Positions 1 to 8,783 of a DNA stretch of 40,147 nt are shown here, piece after piece. The position numbers and the translations under genes were made by a program. The DNA comes from Streptomyces olivochromogenes (GTDB taxonomy: Bacteria; Actinomycetota; Actinomycetes; Streptomycetales; Streptomycetaceae), in contig NZ_JADDRL010000088.1 of the NCBI RefSeq assembly GCF_021538895.1, positions 1 to 40,147 on the forward strand. The letters run 5' to 3'. A model generated the notes under the pieces. It saw nothing but the letters and a program-made list of their open reading frames with translations. It was not told where the DNA came from and did not search any database. Each line of letters opens with the position of its first letter. Positions within the stretch are counted from its first letter, which is position 1.

Positions 1-291
1 CCGCGAGCGCCAGCCACCATGACGTGTCCATACGCACGACGTTACCGGCGCGCGCCCCCCAATGCGCGCCCTCTCACAAGCCTGCTGAGCCCCGGGTCCA
101 GCCGAACCGGTGACAGCGCAGGTGAGTTCGCCCACAACGGCCCCTGGCGGAGGAGCGACCGGCCCTTTTGCGCCTTACGCTCAACAAACCGCACGACTCC
201 CGTCAGCCTCTCGTCTGACCTCTCCCCGTATCCGACCGGATCCGTCATCGTCCGGATCTCCCGATATCCCGTCCACGGAGGTTTCTGCTTC
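1..291. other. Left-edge non-coding stretch
   Basis: I see no convincing gene here. The plus-strand reading frame is open through this stretch and continues into the metallo-hydrolase, but the translated part is Arg/Pro-rich without family features. A good ribosome binding site (GGAGG at about 278) sits in front of the ATG at 292, so this is most likely promoter and leader DNA. Confidence 0.5.
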
Positions 292-1044
292 ATGAAGCTC
301 ACCGTCGTCGGCTGCTCGGGGTCGTTTCCGTCCGCGGAATCGGCCTGTTCGAGCTACCTCGTTGAGGCCGACGGCTTCCGGCTGCTTCTCGACATGGGCA
401 ACGGCGCCCTCGGCGAGCTGCAGCGCCACTGCGGTCTCTACGACCTCGACGCGATCTTCCTCAGCCATCTGCACGCCGATCACTGCATCGACATGCTGGC
501 CTACTTCGTGGCGCGCTACTACCGGCACGACGGCGGCCCGGCCGACCCGATCCCCGTGTACGGACCCGAGGGCACGGAACACCGCCTGACCACCGCCTAC
601 GCCGACACTCCCACCGCGTCGTCCATGAGCGAGGTCTTCGACTTCCACACGGTCAAGCCGTCCACGTTCGAGATCGGCCCGTTCACGGTGCACACCGAGA
701 AGGTCCGGCACCCCGTCGAGGCGTACGCCATCCGGATCGAGCACGGCGGGAAGTCGCTGACGTACTCCGGCGATACCGGCGTCACCGAGGCGCTCGACGG
801 GCTGGCCCGGGACACCGACCTGTTCCTGTGCGAGGCCGCGTTCACGCACGGCAAGGAGAACATCCCGGACCTGCACCTCAACGGCCGCGAGGCGGGCGAG
901 ACGGCGGCCCGGGCGGGCGCGGGCCGCCTGATCCTCACCCACATCCCGCCGTGGACCGACCCCGAGATCAACCTCGCCGACGCCCGCGAGGTCTTCGACG
1001 GCCCGGTGGACCTGGCCGCGCCGCGGGTGACGTACGAGGTCTGA
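292..1044 (+). CDS. MBL-fold metallo-hydrolase (RNase Z / phosphodiesterase-like)
   Basis: The 250-residue protein belongs to the metallo-beta-lactamase fold. The metal-binding HxHxDH motif is at residues 59-64 (HLHADH), and further ligands are likely in RHPVEAYA (about 144), the SGDTG segment (about 161) and a late LTHIPPW His (about 220). It is expected to be a cytosolic Zn-dependent hydrolase of the RNase Z/ElaC-like phosphodiesterase branch; the substrate cannot be told from sequence. The start at 292 is chosen because the fold begins exactly there (MKLTVVGCSGS) and GGAGG lies about 9 nt upstream; a longer reading frame upstream has no family features. The gene converges on the nagE2-like permease and the two share a strong hairpin. 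Confidence 0.9.
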   Translation: MKLTVVGCSGSFPSAESACSSYLVEADGFRLLLDMGNGALGELQRHCGLYDLDAIFLSHLHADHCIDMLAYFVARYYRHDGGPADPIPVYGPEGTEHRLTTAYADTPTASSMSEVFDFHTVKPSTFEIGPFTVHTEKVRHPVEAYAIRIEHGGKSLTYSGDTGVTEALDGLARDTDLFLCEAAFTHGKENIPDLHLNGREAGETAARAGAGRLILTHIPPWTDPEINLADAREVFDGPVDLAAPRVTYEV

Positions 1045-1057
1045 ACCCCCCATGCCA

Positions 1058-1091
1058 CGACGGCCCCGGAACGTGAGTTCCGGGGCCGTCG
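1058..1091. terminator. Bidirectional hairpin terminator
   Basis: A perfect 15-bp inverted repeat (arms 1058-1072 and 1077-1091) with a GTGA loop lies between the convergent MBL hydrolase and PTS permease genes. There is no long U tract, as is usual for Streptomyces intergenic terminators. Confidence 0.8.
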
Positions 1092-1110
1092 CACTGTTCG
1101 CGGGACCGGG

Positions 1111-2376
<1,266 letters not shown>

Positions 2377-2457
2377 AACTTCCTCCTGGGGGTACCCCCG
2401 GGCCGAAGGCCGGGAGCGGGCATGGCGCCGCCCTGGAAGGCAAGGGACGGCGGCGTC

Positions 2458-2490
2458 TCTGGTCTACACCACTGAGTGGTGTAGACCTGT
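2458..2490. promoter_or_regulatory. Double DasR-type dre operator upstream of nagE2
   Basis: GGTCTACACCACT (2461-2473) and its exact reverse complement (2475-2487) form a 27-bp palindrome with a single-base centre. The 16-mer 2458-2473 matches the dre consensus ACTGGTCTAGACCACT at 14 of 16 positions, and 2475-2490 at about 12 of 16. This suggests two abutting DasR sites controlling the nagE2-like permease. Confidence 0.8.
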
Positions 2491-2654
2491 TGTAGCACGA
2501 TGAAGGCGGCATAAGGAACCCGCGATTCCCGTAACGATTTGAGCTACGCCCCGGCCCTGCCGCAGGTCACGACGAAGGTCCCCGGACCGTCCGACCCGGG
2601 CCGGAAACCCGACCGCCACCGGGGCGCGCACCGCCTGGCCCCGGGGCCACCCCC

Positions 2655-3255
2655 CCCACGCCCCCGCTCACCTGTGCCGCGGCGGCGCCGTCGGCTGACT
2701 CGCCCTGTCGCGCCGGAGGGCCCGCGCGCCGCTCGGCTCCGGGGCCCGTTCGCGGATCATCCAGGGACGTGGGGCCTGGCCCGCCCTGCTCTGAGCTCCA
2801 CGAGCAAGGGGCCGTCGCGTCGCCGCCCTCATCCGCCTTGCGGCTGGATGCTCCCCCGAGCTCTCGACTTCGCTCATGCAGAGGGGCACCCATGCTTCCG
2901 TTCACCTGCGTCGCCTCGGTGCCGCCAGCCGACTCGCCCTGATTCGTCGGACGGCCCGCGCGCCACTCGGCCCCGGGGCCCGTTCGCGGATCATCCAGGG
3001 AGGTGGGGCCTGGCCCGCCCATCCTCCGAGCTCCACGAGTAAGGGGCCGTCGCGTCGCCGCCCTCATCCGCCTTGCGGCTCAAGGAGGGGGCGCCCCATG
3101 CCCCGCTCACCTGCGCTGCGGCGGCGCCGTCGGCCGGCTCGCTCTGATGCGTCGGAGGGCCCGCGCGCCACTCGTGCTCGACTTCGCTCAAGCAACGGCC
3201 ACCCCCATGCCCCGTGCGGCTGCGCCGCGTCGCTGCCGTCGGCCCAGTCGCCGCG
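2655..3255. repeat. Degenerate tandem repeat of about 210-235 bp between the two EIIC genes
   Basis: This gene-free 750-bp gap between nagE1-like and nagE2-like holds about 2.5-3.5 copies of a GC-rich unit. Unit starts are near 2655, 2889, 3096 and 3206, each with a GCTCACCTGCG-like segment. Shared blocks include CCCGTTCGCGGATCATCCAG (about 2744-2763 and 2980-2999), GGGGCCGTCGCGTCGCCGCC (about 2809 and 3043) and CTCATCCGCCTTGCGGCT (about 2828 and 3063). The third copy lacks the middle block. Open frames exist in both strands but look like by-products of GC-rich repeat DNA, so I do not call a gene here. Confidence 0.75.
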
Positions 3256-3270
3256 AACCGCCGGACGGCC

Positions 3271-4569
3271 TCAGGCCTTCGTGGTGTCCTCGACCTCTTC
3301 CTCCGGTTCTCGGCCCGGGGTCTTCAGGTCGAACGTGGTGATGGCGAAGCGGAAGACCACGTAGTAGACGGCGGCGAAGCACAGGCCGATCGGGATGATC
3401 GCCCAGGGCTTGGTGGCCAGGTGCCAGTTGATGACGTAGTCGATGAGGCCCGCCGAGAAGCTGAAGCCGTCGTGCACGCCGAGCCCCCAGGTCACCGCCA
3501 TCGAGACCCCGGTGAGCAGCGCGTGCACGGCGTAGAGCAGGGGGGCGACGAACAGGAAGGAGTATTCGAGGGGCTCGGTGATACCGGTGACGAACGAGGT
3601 CAGCGCCACCGAGAGCATCAGGCCGCCCACCTCCTTGCGGCGGTGCGGCTTGGCGCAGTGGGTGATGGCCAGCGCGGCGGCCGGCAGCGCGAACATCATG
3701 ATCGGGAAGAAGCCCGAGGTGAACTGCCCCGCGTTCGGATCGCCCGCCAGGAACATGTTGATGTCGCCGTGCACCACCGTGCCGTCGGGCTTGGTGTAGC
3801 TGCCGAACTGGAACCAGATGGGCACGTTGAGGAACTGGTGGAGCCCGATCACCAGCAGCCCGCGGTTGGCGACACCGAAGACGCCCGCGCCCCACGCGCC
3901 GAGGCCGCTGAGCCAGTCGCTGAAGCTCTCCAGCGCGCTGCCGATCGGCGGCCAGACCCACAGGCACAGCACCGCGAAGACGACGGCGGCGAACGCCATG
4001 ATGATCGGGACGAGCCGGCGGCCGTTGAAGAAGCCGAGCCAGTCCACGAGCCGGGTGCGGTGGAAGCGGACCCAGAAGAAGGCCGCCATCAGACCCAGCA
4101 CGATGCCGCCGAAGACCCCCGGGTTCTGGTACGTGAAGGCGGTCACCGTCCCGTCCTTCACCAGACAGCCCGTCGCCACCGGCCTCGACCCCGCGGCACA
4201 GTCCTGCGGGAACTGGCGCAGCACGCCGTAGTAGACGAGGAAGCCCGCCACCGCCGCGAGCGCCGTCGAACCGTCCGCCTTCTTGGCCATGCCGATCGCC
4301 ACGCCCACGCAGAACAGCAGCGGAAGACCGAGCGACCCGTCGAGCAGCGCACCGCCCGCGCCGCTCATCACCTTCGCGACCGGCGTCCAGCCGAGCCCGT
4401 CCGCGCCGAGCAGGCCCGGCTGGCTCAGGGCGATGAGCAGGCCCGCGGCCGGCAGCACCGCGATCGGCAACTGCAGACTGCGCCCCATCTTCTGCAGCCC
4501 CTGGAACAGCGCGTTCCACCGGGCGCGTCCGGGGCTGACCGTGCTCTCGGCGCTGCTCTCGGCGCTCAT
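3271..4569 (-). CDS. nagE1: PTS EIIC permease, GlcNAc-type paralogue
   Basis: A 432-residue EIIC membrane permease paralogous to the adjacent downstream gene, with the signature GITEPLEYSFLF and the C-terminal FDLKTPGRE segment typical of this Streptomyces pair. No EIIA or EIIB domain is fused. The start is set at ATG 4569 (MSAESSAEST) because GGAGG lies about 6 nt upstream (minus strand) and the preceding 47 in-frame residues do not look like a membrane-transporter N-terminus. It is transcribed away from nagF, with a single dre-like site between them. In S. coelicolor the nagE2 copy is the main GlcNAc permease and the role of the second copy is less clear; the same caution applies here. Confidence 0.87.
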   Translation of the reverse strand: MSAESSAESTVSPGRARWNALFQGLQKMGRSLQLPIAVLPAAGLLIALSQPGLLGADGLGWTPVAKVMSGAGGALLDGSLGLPLLFCVGVAIGMAKKADGSTALAAVAGFLVYYGVLRQFPQDCAAGSRPVATGCLVKDGTVTAFTYQNPGVFGGIVLGLMAAFFWVRFHRTRLVDWLGFFNGRRLVPIIMAFAAVVFAVLCLWVWPPIGSALESFSDWLSGLGAWGAGVFGVANRGLLVIGLHQFLNVPIWFQFGSYTKPDGTVVHGDINMFLAGDPNAGQFTSGFFPIMMFALPAAALAITHCAKPHRRKEVGGLMLSVALTSFVTGITEPLEYSFLFVAPLLYAVHALLTGVSMAVTWGLGVHDGFSFSAGLIDYVINWHLATKPWAIIPIGLCFAAVYYVVFRFAITTFDLKTPGREPEEEVEDTTKA

Positions 4570-4621
4570 CGGCGTCCTCCGAACCGCTCTGCTGAGAGGC
4601 GGGTTTGGCGGCCGTCCACAG

Positions 4622-4637
4622 GGTGGTGTAGACCAGT
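4622..4637. promoter_or_regulatory. dre-like DasR operator between nagE1 and nagF
   Basis: GGTGGTGTAGACCAGT matches the reverse complement of the dre consensus at 14 of 16 positions. It lies about 50 nt upstream of nagE1 (minus) and about 120 nt upstream of nagF (plus), so one DasR dimer could control both divergent genes in response to amino-sugar phosphates. Confidence 0.75.
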
Positions 4638-4755
4638 CGGCGGACGGTTCCGCTGTCGTGAACGCCATCATTCGGGACGTACGACACGGCCGCTCGCGAA
4701 GATGGGCCAACTGTGGGTTACTGCGACAAAGCGGTTCGGATCAGGGAGAAGGAAC

Positions 4756-4989
4756 ATGGCCACCAAGGCTGAGAAGATCGTCGCCGGGCTCGGCGGCATC
4801 GACAACATCGAGGAGATCGAGGGCTGCATCACCCGCCTGCGTACCGAGGTCTCCGACCCCTCGCTGGTCGACGAGACCGCCCTGAAGGCCGCCGGCGCCC
4901 ACGGCGTCGTGAAGATGGGCACCGCGATCCAGGTCGTCATCGGCACCGACGCAGACCCGATCGCCGCGGAGATCGAAGACATGATGTGA
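4756..4989 (+). CDS. nagF: PTS EIIB component, GlcNAc type
   Basis: A 77-residue stand-alone EIIB domain of the glucose/GlcNAc PTS family. The phospho-accepting cysteine is Cys24 within IEGCITRLR, the family signature. It would receive phosphate from EIIA (Crr) and pass it to the sugar bound by the NagE permeases. The start ATG at 4756 follows GGGAGAAGGA. The reading frame is open far upstream, but that part lies antisense to the nagE1-like gene and is not real. rph follows after a 77-nt gap. Confidence 0.93.
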   Translation: MATKAEKIVAGLGGIDNIEEIEGCITRLRTEVSDPSLVDETALKAAGAHGVVKMGTAIQVVIGTDADPIAAEIEDMM

Positions 4990-5053
4990 GCCTCGCGGTT
5001 CACCTGGACGGGGCTCTTCCCGACGCGGGAGGAGTCCCTTCCGTATGTGCGGC

Positions 5054-5059
5054 TAGGCT
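5054..5059 (+). promoter_or_regulatory. -10 box (TAGGCT) of rph, leaderless start
   Basis: TAGGCT ends 7 nt before the rph ATG, and there is no good Shine-Dalgarno sequence. The transcript probably starts at or next to the A of ATG. Confidence 0.55.
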
Positions 5060-5066
5060 CGTCGCC

Positions 5067-5804
5067 ATGTCTCGAATCGACGGCCGCACTCCCGAACAGC
5101 TCCGCCCCGTCACCATCGAACGTGGCTGGAGCAAGCACGCCGAGGGCTCCGTCCTCGTCTCCTTCGGCGACACCAAGGTCCTCTGCACGGCCTCCGTCAC
5201 CGAAGGCGTCCCGCGCTGGCGCAAGGGCAGCGGCGAGGGCTGGGTCACCGCGGAGTACGCCATGCTGCCCCGCGCCACCAACACCCGCGGCGACCGCGAG
5301 TCCGTCAAGGGCAAGATCGGCGGCCGTACGCACGAGATCAGCAGGCTCATCGGCCGCTCCCTGCGCGCCGTCGTCGACTACAAGGCGCTCGGCGAGAACA
5401 CCATCGTCCTGGACTGCGACGTCCTCCAGGCCGACGGCGGCACCCGCACCGCGGCCATCACCGGCGCCTACGTGGCCCTGGCCGACGCGATCACCTGGGC
5501 CCGGGGCAGGAAGCTGATCAAGCCCGGCCGCCAGCCCCTGACCGGCACGGTCAGCGCCGTCTCGGTCGGCATCGTCGGCGGCGTCCCCCTCCTCGACCTC
5601 TGCTACGAGGAGGACGTCAGGGCCGAGACCGACATGAACGTCGTCTGCACCGGCGACGGCCGCTTCGTCGAGGTCCAGGGCACCGCCGAGGCCGAGCCGT
5701 TCGCCCGCGACGAGCTCAACGCGCTGCTCGACCTCGCGGTGGGCGGCTGCGCCGACCTGGCCGCCATCCAGCGCCAGGCCCTGGAAGCGGCCACGGAAAA
5801 GTAA
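5067..5804 (+). CDS. rph: Ribonuclease PH
   Basis: A 245-residue phosphorolytic 3'-5' exoribonuclease that trims tRNA 3' ends, using phosphate to release nucleoside diphosphates. It starts with the family hallmark MSRIDGRTPEQLRPV. It has RATNTRGDRESVKGKIGGR (about 70-88) with the phosphate-site arginines, LDCDVLQADGGTRTAAI (about 115-131) and the C-terminal VEVQGTAEAEPF segment. The length is normal for RNase PH. The start is set by the family N-terminus and the -10 box 7 nt upstream. Downstream are a small lipoprotein and rdgB; rph and rdgB are neighbours in many actinobacteria. Confidence 0.97.
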   Translation: MSRIDGRTPEQLRPVTIERGWSKHAEGSVLVSFGDTKVLCTASVTEGVPRWRKGSGEGWVTAEYAMLPRATNTRGDRESVKGKIGGRTHEISRLIGRSLRAVVDYKALGENTIVLDCDVLQADGGTRTAAITGAYVALADAITWARGRKLIKPGRQPLTGTVSAVSVGIVGGVPLLDLCYEEDVRAETDMNVVCTGDGRFVEVQGTAEAEPFARDELNALLDLAVGGCADLAAIQRQALEAATEK

Positions 5805-5873
5805 AGGGACCACCAAAACCCGAGGCCGTAAAGGGCAACCCCGCCGACCTCCCCGGCGTCCCTATGGGTACGG

Positions 5874-5896
5874 GCGCACGGCACACCACCGTGCGC
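5874..5896. terminator. Short hairpin after rph
   Basis: GCGCACGG (5874-5881) and its complement (5889-5896) form an 8-bp stem with a 7-nt loop in the rph-lipoprotein gap. It could attenuate transcription after rph or lie in the leader of the next gene; no U tract is seen. Confidence 0.35.
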
Positions 5897-5930
5897 TCGG
5901 CCAGCCGATCCAGGGGGAGGGACCACCACC

Positions 5931-6338
5931 ATGGCCGCGAGCCGACGCCCACGTCGAGCCCGTCTCACCGCCATCGCCGCCGTCGCGGCGGCCGCCGCGC
6001 TCACCGCCGGCCTCACCACCGGCTGCGACGCCGTCAACAAGGCCCTGGACTGCGTCCAGACCGCCGACAACATCGCCGACAGCGTCACCGACCTCCAGCA
6101 GGCGGTGGAGAACGCGGCCAACGACCCGACCCAGACCGACGAGTCCCTGGCCTCGATCGAGCGCAACCTCGACAAGATCGGCGACAAGACGGACAACGCC
6201 GACGTCAACAAGGCCGTCGACGACCTCGGCAAGGCGGTCGACAACGTCCGTACGGCGATCAAGAACGGCGACGAGACCCCGGACATCAGCCCGGTGACGG
6301 ACGCGGCCGGCGAACTGACCAAGGTCTGCACCCCGTAG
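5931..6338 (+). CDS. Small secreted lipoprotein, unknown function
   Basis: A 135-residue protein with an Arg-rich n-region (RRPRRAR), an Ala-rich hydrophobic stretch (about 13-28) and a lipobox-like GLTTGC with Cys at about 32, so it is probably exported and lipid-anchored. The mature part is acidic and helical, with repeated Asp/Asn/Lys heptad-like segments (ADNIADSVTDLQQAVENAAN; IGDKTDNADVNKAVDDL) suggesting coiled coil. Two mature-region cysteines (CVQT about 41 and the C-terminal VCTP) could form a disulfide. It lies between rph and rdgB on the same strand, with GGGAGGG about 9 nt before the ATG. I recognise no enzymatic motif. Confidence 0.8.
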   Translation: MAASRRPRRARLTAIAAVAAAAALTAGLTTGCDAVNKALDCVQTADNIADSVTDLQQAVENAANDPTQTDESLASIERNLDKIGDKTDNADVNKAVDDLGKAVDNVRTAIKNGDETPDISPVTDAAGELTKVCTP

Positions 6339-6373
6339 ACCCGGTGCGAGCCAGGGCCGACAGGCCCTGGGGG

Positions 6374-6379
6374 GATACT
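6374..6379 (+). promoter_or_regulatory. -10 box (GATACT) of rdgB
   Basis: GATACT lies exactly 7 nt before the rdgB ATG, with no good ribosome binding site, which suggests a leaderless rdgB transcript. Confidence 0.5.
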
Positions 6380-6386
6380 GACCCCC

Positions 6387-6989
6387 ATGACCCGCCTGAT
6401 CCTCGCCACCCGCAACGCCGGAAAGATCACCGAGCTCCGCTCGATCCTCGCCGACGCAGGTCTGCCGCACGACCTCGTCGGCGCGGACGCCTTCCCCGAC
6501 GTCCCCGACGTCAAGGAAACCGGCGTGACCTTCGCCGAGAACGCGCTCCTGAAGGCCCACGCCCTGGCCCGCGCCACGGGCCTGCCGGCCGTCGCCGACG
6601 ACTCGGGCCTGTGCGTCGACGTCCTCGGCGGAGCCCCCGGCATCTTCTCGGCCCGCTGGTCGGGCCGGCACGGCGACGACAAGGCCAACCTGGAGCTGCT
6701 CCTGGCCCAACTCGCCGACATCGCCGACGGACACCGCGCCGCGCACTTCGCCTGCGCCGCGGCGCTCGCCCTGCCGGACGGCACGGAGCGAGTGGTCGAG
6801 GGCCGGCTGCTCGGCACGCTGCGGCACCTCCCCGCCGGCACCAACGGCTTCGGCTACGACCCCATCCTCCAGCCGGAGGGCCGGACACGGACCTGCGCCG
6901 AGCTGAGCGCCGAGGAGAAGAACGCGATCAGCCATCGCGGGAAGGCGTTTCGGGCGTTGGTGCCGGTGGTGCGGGAGTTGTTGGGCTGA
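6387..6989 (+). CDS. rdgB: RdgB/HAM1 non-canonical purine NTP pyrophosphatase
   Basis: A 200-residue nucleotide-pool sanitising enzyme that hydrolyses dITP, XTP and ITP to the monophosphate plus pyrophosphate. The N-terminal substrate loop LATRNAGKITEL (5-16), ETGVTFAENALLKA (about 51-64), the catalytic VADDSGLCVDVLGGAPGIFSAR segment (about 71-92) and GFGYDPIL (about 152-159) with the late SHRGKAF motif are all present. Length is typical. A strong hairpin follows at 7001-7033. Confidence 0.96.
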   Translation: MTRLILATRNAGKITELRSILADAGLPHDLVGADAFPDVPDVKETGVTFAENALLKAHALARATGLPAVADDSGLCVDVLGGAPGIFSARWSGRHGDDKANLELLLAQLADIADGHRAAHFACAAALALPDGTERVVEGRLLGTLRHLPAGTNGFGYDPILQPEGRTRTCAELSAEEKNAISHRGKAFRALVPVVRELLG

Positions 6990-7000
6990 AGCGACAGGAA

Positions 7001-7033
7001 GGCCCCGCACCTCTGAATCTAAGGTGCGGGGCC
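7001..7033. terminator. Hairpin terminator between rdgB and the tRNA-like gene
   Basis: GGCCCCGCACCT (7001-7012) pairs perfectly with 7022-7033 around a 9-nt loop. It sits 12 nt after the rdgB stop and just beyond the 3' end of the minus-strand tRNA-like gene, so it could serve both. Confidence 0.75.
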
Positions 7034-7044
7034 GAATGCCCCTG

Positions 7045-7119
7045 TGGGCCCGGTGGGACTCGAACCCACGACATACCGGATCTAAACCGGCATCCTCTTG
7101 CCAGCTGGGATACGGGCCC
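7045..7119 (-). tRNA. tRNA-like gene, anticodon UAG (Leu CUA) with atypical arms
   Basis: On the minus strand the acceptor arms GGGCCCG and CGGGCCC pair perfectly and are followed by discriminator A (7045). The T arm GTGGG-TTCGAGT-CCCAC is canonical. The anticodon loop is TTTAGAT, giving anticodon UAG. Two features are odd: the variable region is short (class I), whereas Leu tRNAs have a long variable arm, and the anticodon stem can extend to 7 bp (ATGCCGG with CCGGTAT). The D stem (TCCC/GAGG) carries one mismatch. CCA is not encoded. It could be an unusual functional tRNA, a suppressor-like tRNA or a degenerate copy; the amino acid identity is uncertain. Confidence 0.75.
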
Positions 7120-7134
7120 GTGGCTGTGCCTACT

Positions 7135-7669
7135 CTACTGGGCGCTGCGGACCGCTCGCCGACCTCCTCTGCACCAGGTGGTCGTAATCGCGTGGCAGTT
7201 CGGGCAAAGCAGCCGCAGGTTCTCCCTCCGGTTGTCGTGCCAGTCCCCGTTGATGTGGTCGACCTCCAGCGTCATGGGCTTGTCGAGCCACACGGGGCCG
7301 ACTCCGCATCTGGCGCACTGCTCGGGCACGCCGATCTCATGGAGCGCCCGGCGTAGACGTTTGGTCGCGATTCGGTGCTTGCCGTCATGCCGGACCAGAA
7401 CGTCCTCCGGCTGTTTGGTGTTTGTTCCCGAATAGCGCGCGATGGTGGCCGTTGCAGGGCTTGCCCAGTGCAGCAAGAGCGCCTGCGATGGAGGTCGCGT
7501 CCTCGACTGCGCGCCGCAGTTCCTCAGCGGCTGGTTTGGGTGGAGGCTCGCCGGCTCGCCGCCGACGTGGAAAATGTACGCCAAAGAATGCGATGACCTC
7601 GTCGATGTCGGAGCACCGTTGGGCAGCTTCCGTCAACCGCTCTCGCGTGTACTGCACGCTGCTGCTCAT
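7135..7669 (-). pseudogene. HNH endonuclease gene, frameshifted (copy B)
   Basis: The N-terminal part (MSSSVQYTRERLTEAAQ..., from ATG 7669) runs in one frame to a TGA at about 7385. The C-terminal HNH domain continues in another frame from about 7440 to a TAG at 7135. That domain has CARCG, LEVDHINGDWHDNRREN and LLCPNCH, i.e. two zinc-binding CxxC knuckles around the DH...N...N core. Compared with the usual layout of this Streptomyces family, the segment joining the N-terminal HTH-like repeats to the nuclease domain looks shortened as well as shifted, near 7425-7445. The ATG overlaps the stop of copy A by ATGA. I expect no full-length product, unless the shift is a sequencing error. Confidence 0.7.
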
Positions 7670-8161
7670 GAACTGCCACCCCCGATGCGCCCTTTGCCGC
7701 GCCCTCGATAGCTGTCCGTTGTGGAGTGGCAGTTGGGGCAGAGCAGTCCAGATTCTCGATGCGGTTGTTTCGCCAGTCGCTGTCGATGTGGTCGACCTCC
7801 AGCGGCAGGGGTTCCCCGAGCCAGACTGCTTCGATTCCGCAGAGTGTGCATAGCTCTTCAACGCCGACCTCGCTCATTGCACGCTTCAGGCGGTGACTCG
7901 GAATCCGCGGAGCATGCGGTGGTACGTCCTTGACGAGGATCTCCCCGGGTGTCCGGCGCCGCCGGGTGTCCTTCATGCGCTCCGTTCGGGCGACCGGGTT
8001 GAGTGAGAGGTGTCGACCTCCAGTTTCCTCATCCGCTCCCGGATGTAGCTCCGCGTCGAACTTCCCGGATCCACCCCCAACGTCCCCAACGCCTCCGACA
8101 ACGTCCGCGCCCCCCGAGCCGCCTCCTCCAGCCGCTCCTTGGTGTACGTACTGGCCCCCAT
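7666..8161 (-). pseudogene. HNH endonuclease gene with two single-base frameshifts (copy A)
   Basis: The gene starts well (GGAGGGGG before ATG 8161) with an HTH-like N-terminus (MGASTYTKERLEEAARG). The frame breaks after VDTSH at about 8015: adding one T (CACTCAAC to CACTTCAAC) restores the family motif DTSHF and continues into NPVARTERMKDTRRRR. The second break is after NNRIENL at about 7750: one added base restores LLCPNCHS and reads to the TGA at 7666. The HNH core CTLCG...LEVDHIDSDWRNNRIEN is otherwise intact. Two independent 1-nt losses argue for gene decay; reading errors in the assembly are the alternative. Confidence 0.75.
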
Positions 8162-8246
8162 GAACCCCCTCCGTTCCCGGCCGCATGTTCGCTACCTCGC
8201 ACGGAGTAACGAATCGCTTATCGGACAGTCACGCCCGAAATGCAAA

Positions 8247-8280
8247 GCGGCCCGCACCGGGTCACCCCGGTGCGGGCCGC
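8247..8280. terminator. Strong hairpin terminator downstream of bcp
   Basis: A 15-bp perfect GC stem (8247-8261 with 8266-8280) and a TCAC loop lie 30 nt after the bcp stop on the minus strand. It also insulates the HNH pseudogenes, whose transcription starts just beyond it. Confidence 0.75.
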
Positions 8281-8309
8281 CGAGCGGCAGAAGCGTGCCG
8301 TCGGATGCC

Positions 8310-8777
8310 TCAGACGCCCAGATCCTTGATGATCTTCGCCACGTGGCCGGTGGCCTTGACGTTGTAGAGGGCGCGTTCGACCTTGCCCTCCTCGTCCACG
8401 ACCACCGTGGAGCGGATGACGCCGACGACCGTCTTGCCGTACAGCTTCTTCTCGCCGAAGGCGCCGTACGCCTCCAGGACCTTCTTGTCGGGGTCGGCCA
8501 CGAGCGTGACCTTCAGGGATTCCTTCTCGCGGAACTTGGCCAGCTTCTCCGGCTTGTCGGGGGAGATGCCGATCACGTCGTACCCCGCGCCGGCCAGCAC
8601 GTCGAGGTTGTCGGTGAAGTCGCAGGCCTGCTTGGTGCAGCCGGGCGTCAGGGCCGCCGGGTAGAAGTAGACGATGACCTTGCGGCCCTTGTGGTCCGAC
8701 AAGGACACCTCGTTGCCGTCGGCGTCGGGCAGGGTGAAGGCGGGGGCCACGTCCCCGGGCTGGAGTCGCTCGCTCAT
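8310..8777 (-). CDS. bcp: Thioredoxin-dependent thiol peroxidase (peroxiredoxin Q/BCP)
   Basis: A 155-residue cytosolic peroxiredoxin that reduces H2O2 and organic hydroperoxides. The peroxidatic Cys47 lies in the family motif TPGCTKQACDF, and the candidate resolving Cys52 is 5 residues later, as in E. coli BCP. The thioredoxin-like fold segments KVIVYFYP and IGISPDKPEKLAKF are present. The start at 8777 (MSERLQPGDVAPAF) matches the family N-terminus and has a -10 box (TACGCT, 8784-8789) 6 nt upstream, so the mRNA is likely leaderless. The next gene is divergent. Confidence 0.96.
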   Translation of the reverse strand: MSERLQPGDVAPAFTLPDADGNEVSLSDHKGRKVIVYFYPAALTPGCTKQACDFTDNLDVLAGAGYDVIGISPDKPEKLAKFREKESLKVTLVADPDKKVLEAYGAFGEKKLYGKTVVGVIRSTVVVDEEGKVERALYNVKATGHVAKIIKDLGV

Positions 8778-8783
8778 CGGTCC

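Noticed and set aside
2567..3364. Overlapping 60-170-codon frames in the repeat region between the PTS genes
   Set aside because: They exist on both strands and in several frames, share the repeat, lack ribosome binding sites in most cases, and have Arg/Pro-rich composition. They are better explained by repeat DNA.
3214..4755. Long N-terminal extension of the nagF frame
   Set aside because: It lies antisense to the nagE1-like permease. Only the last 77 codons have the EIIB motif and a ribosome binding site.
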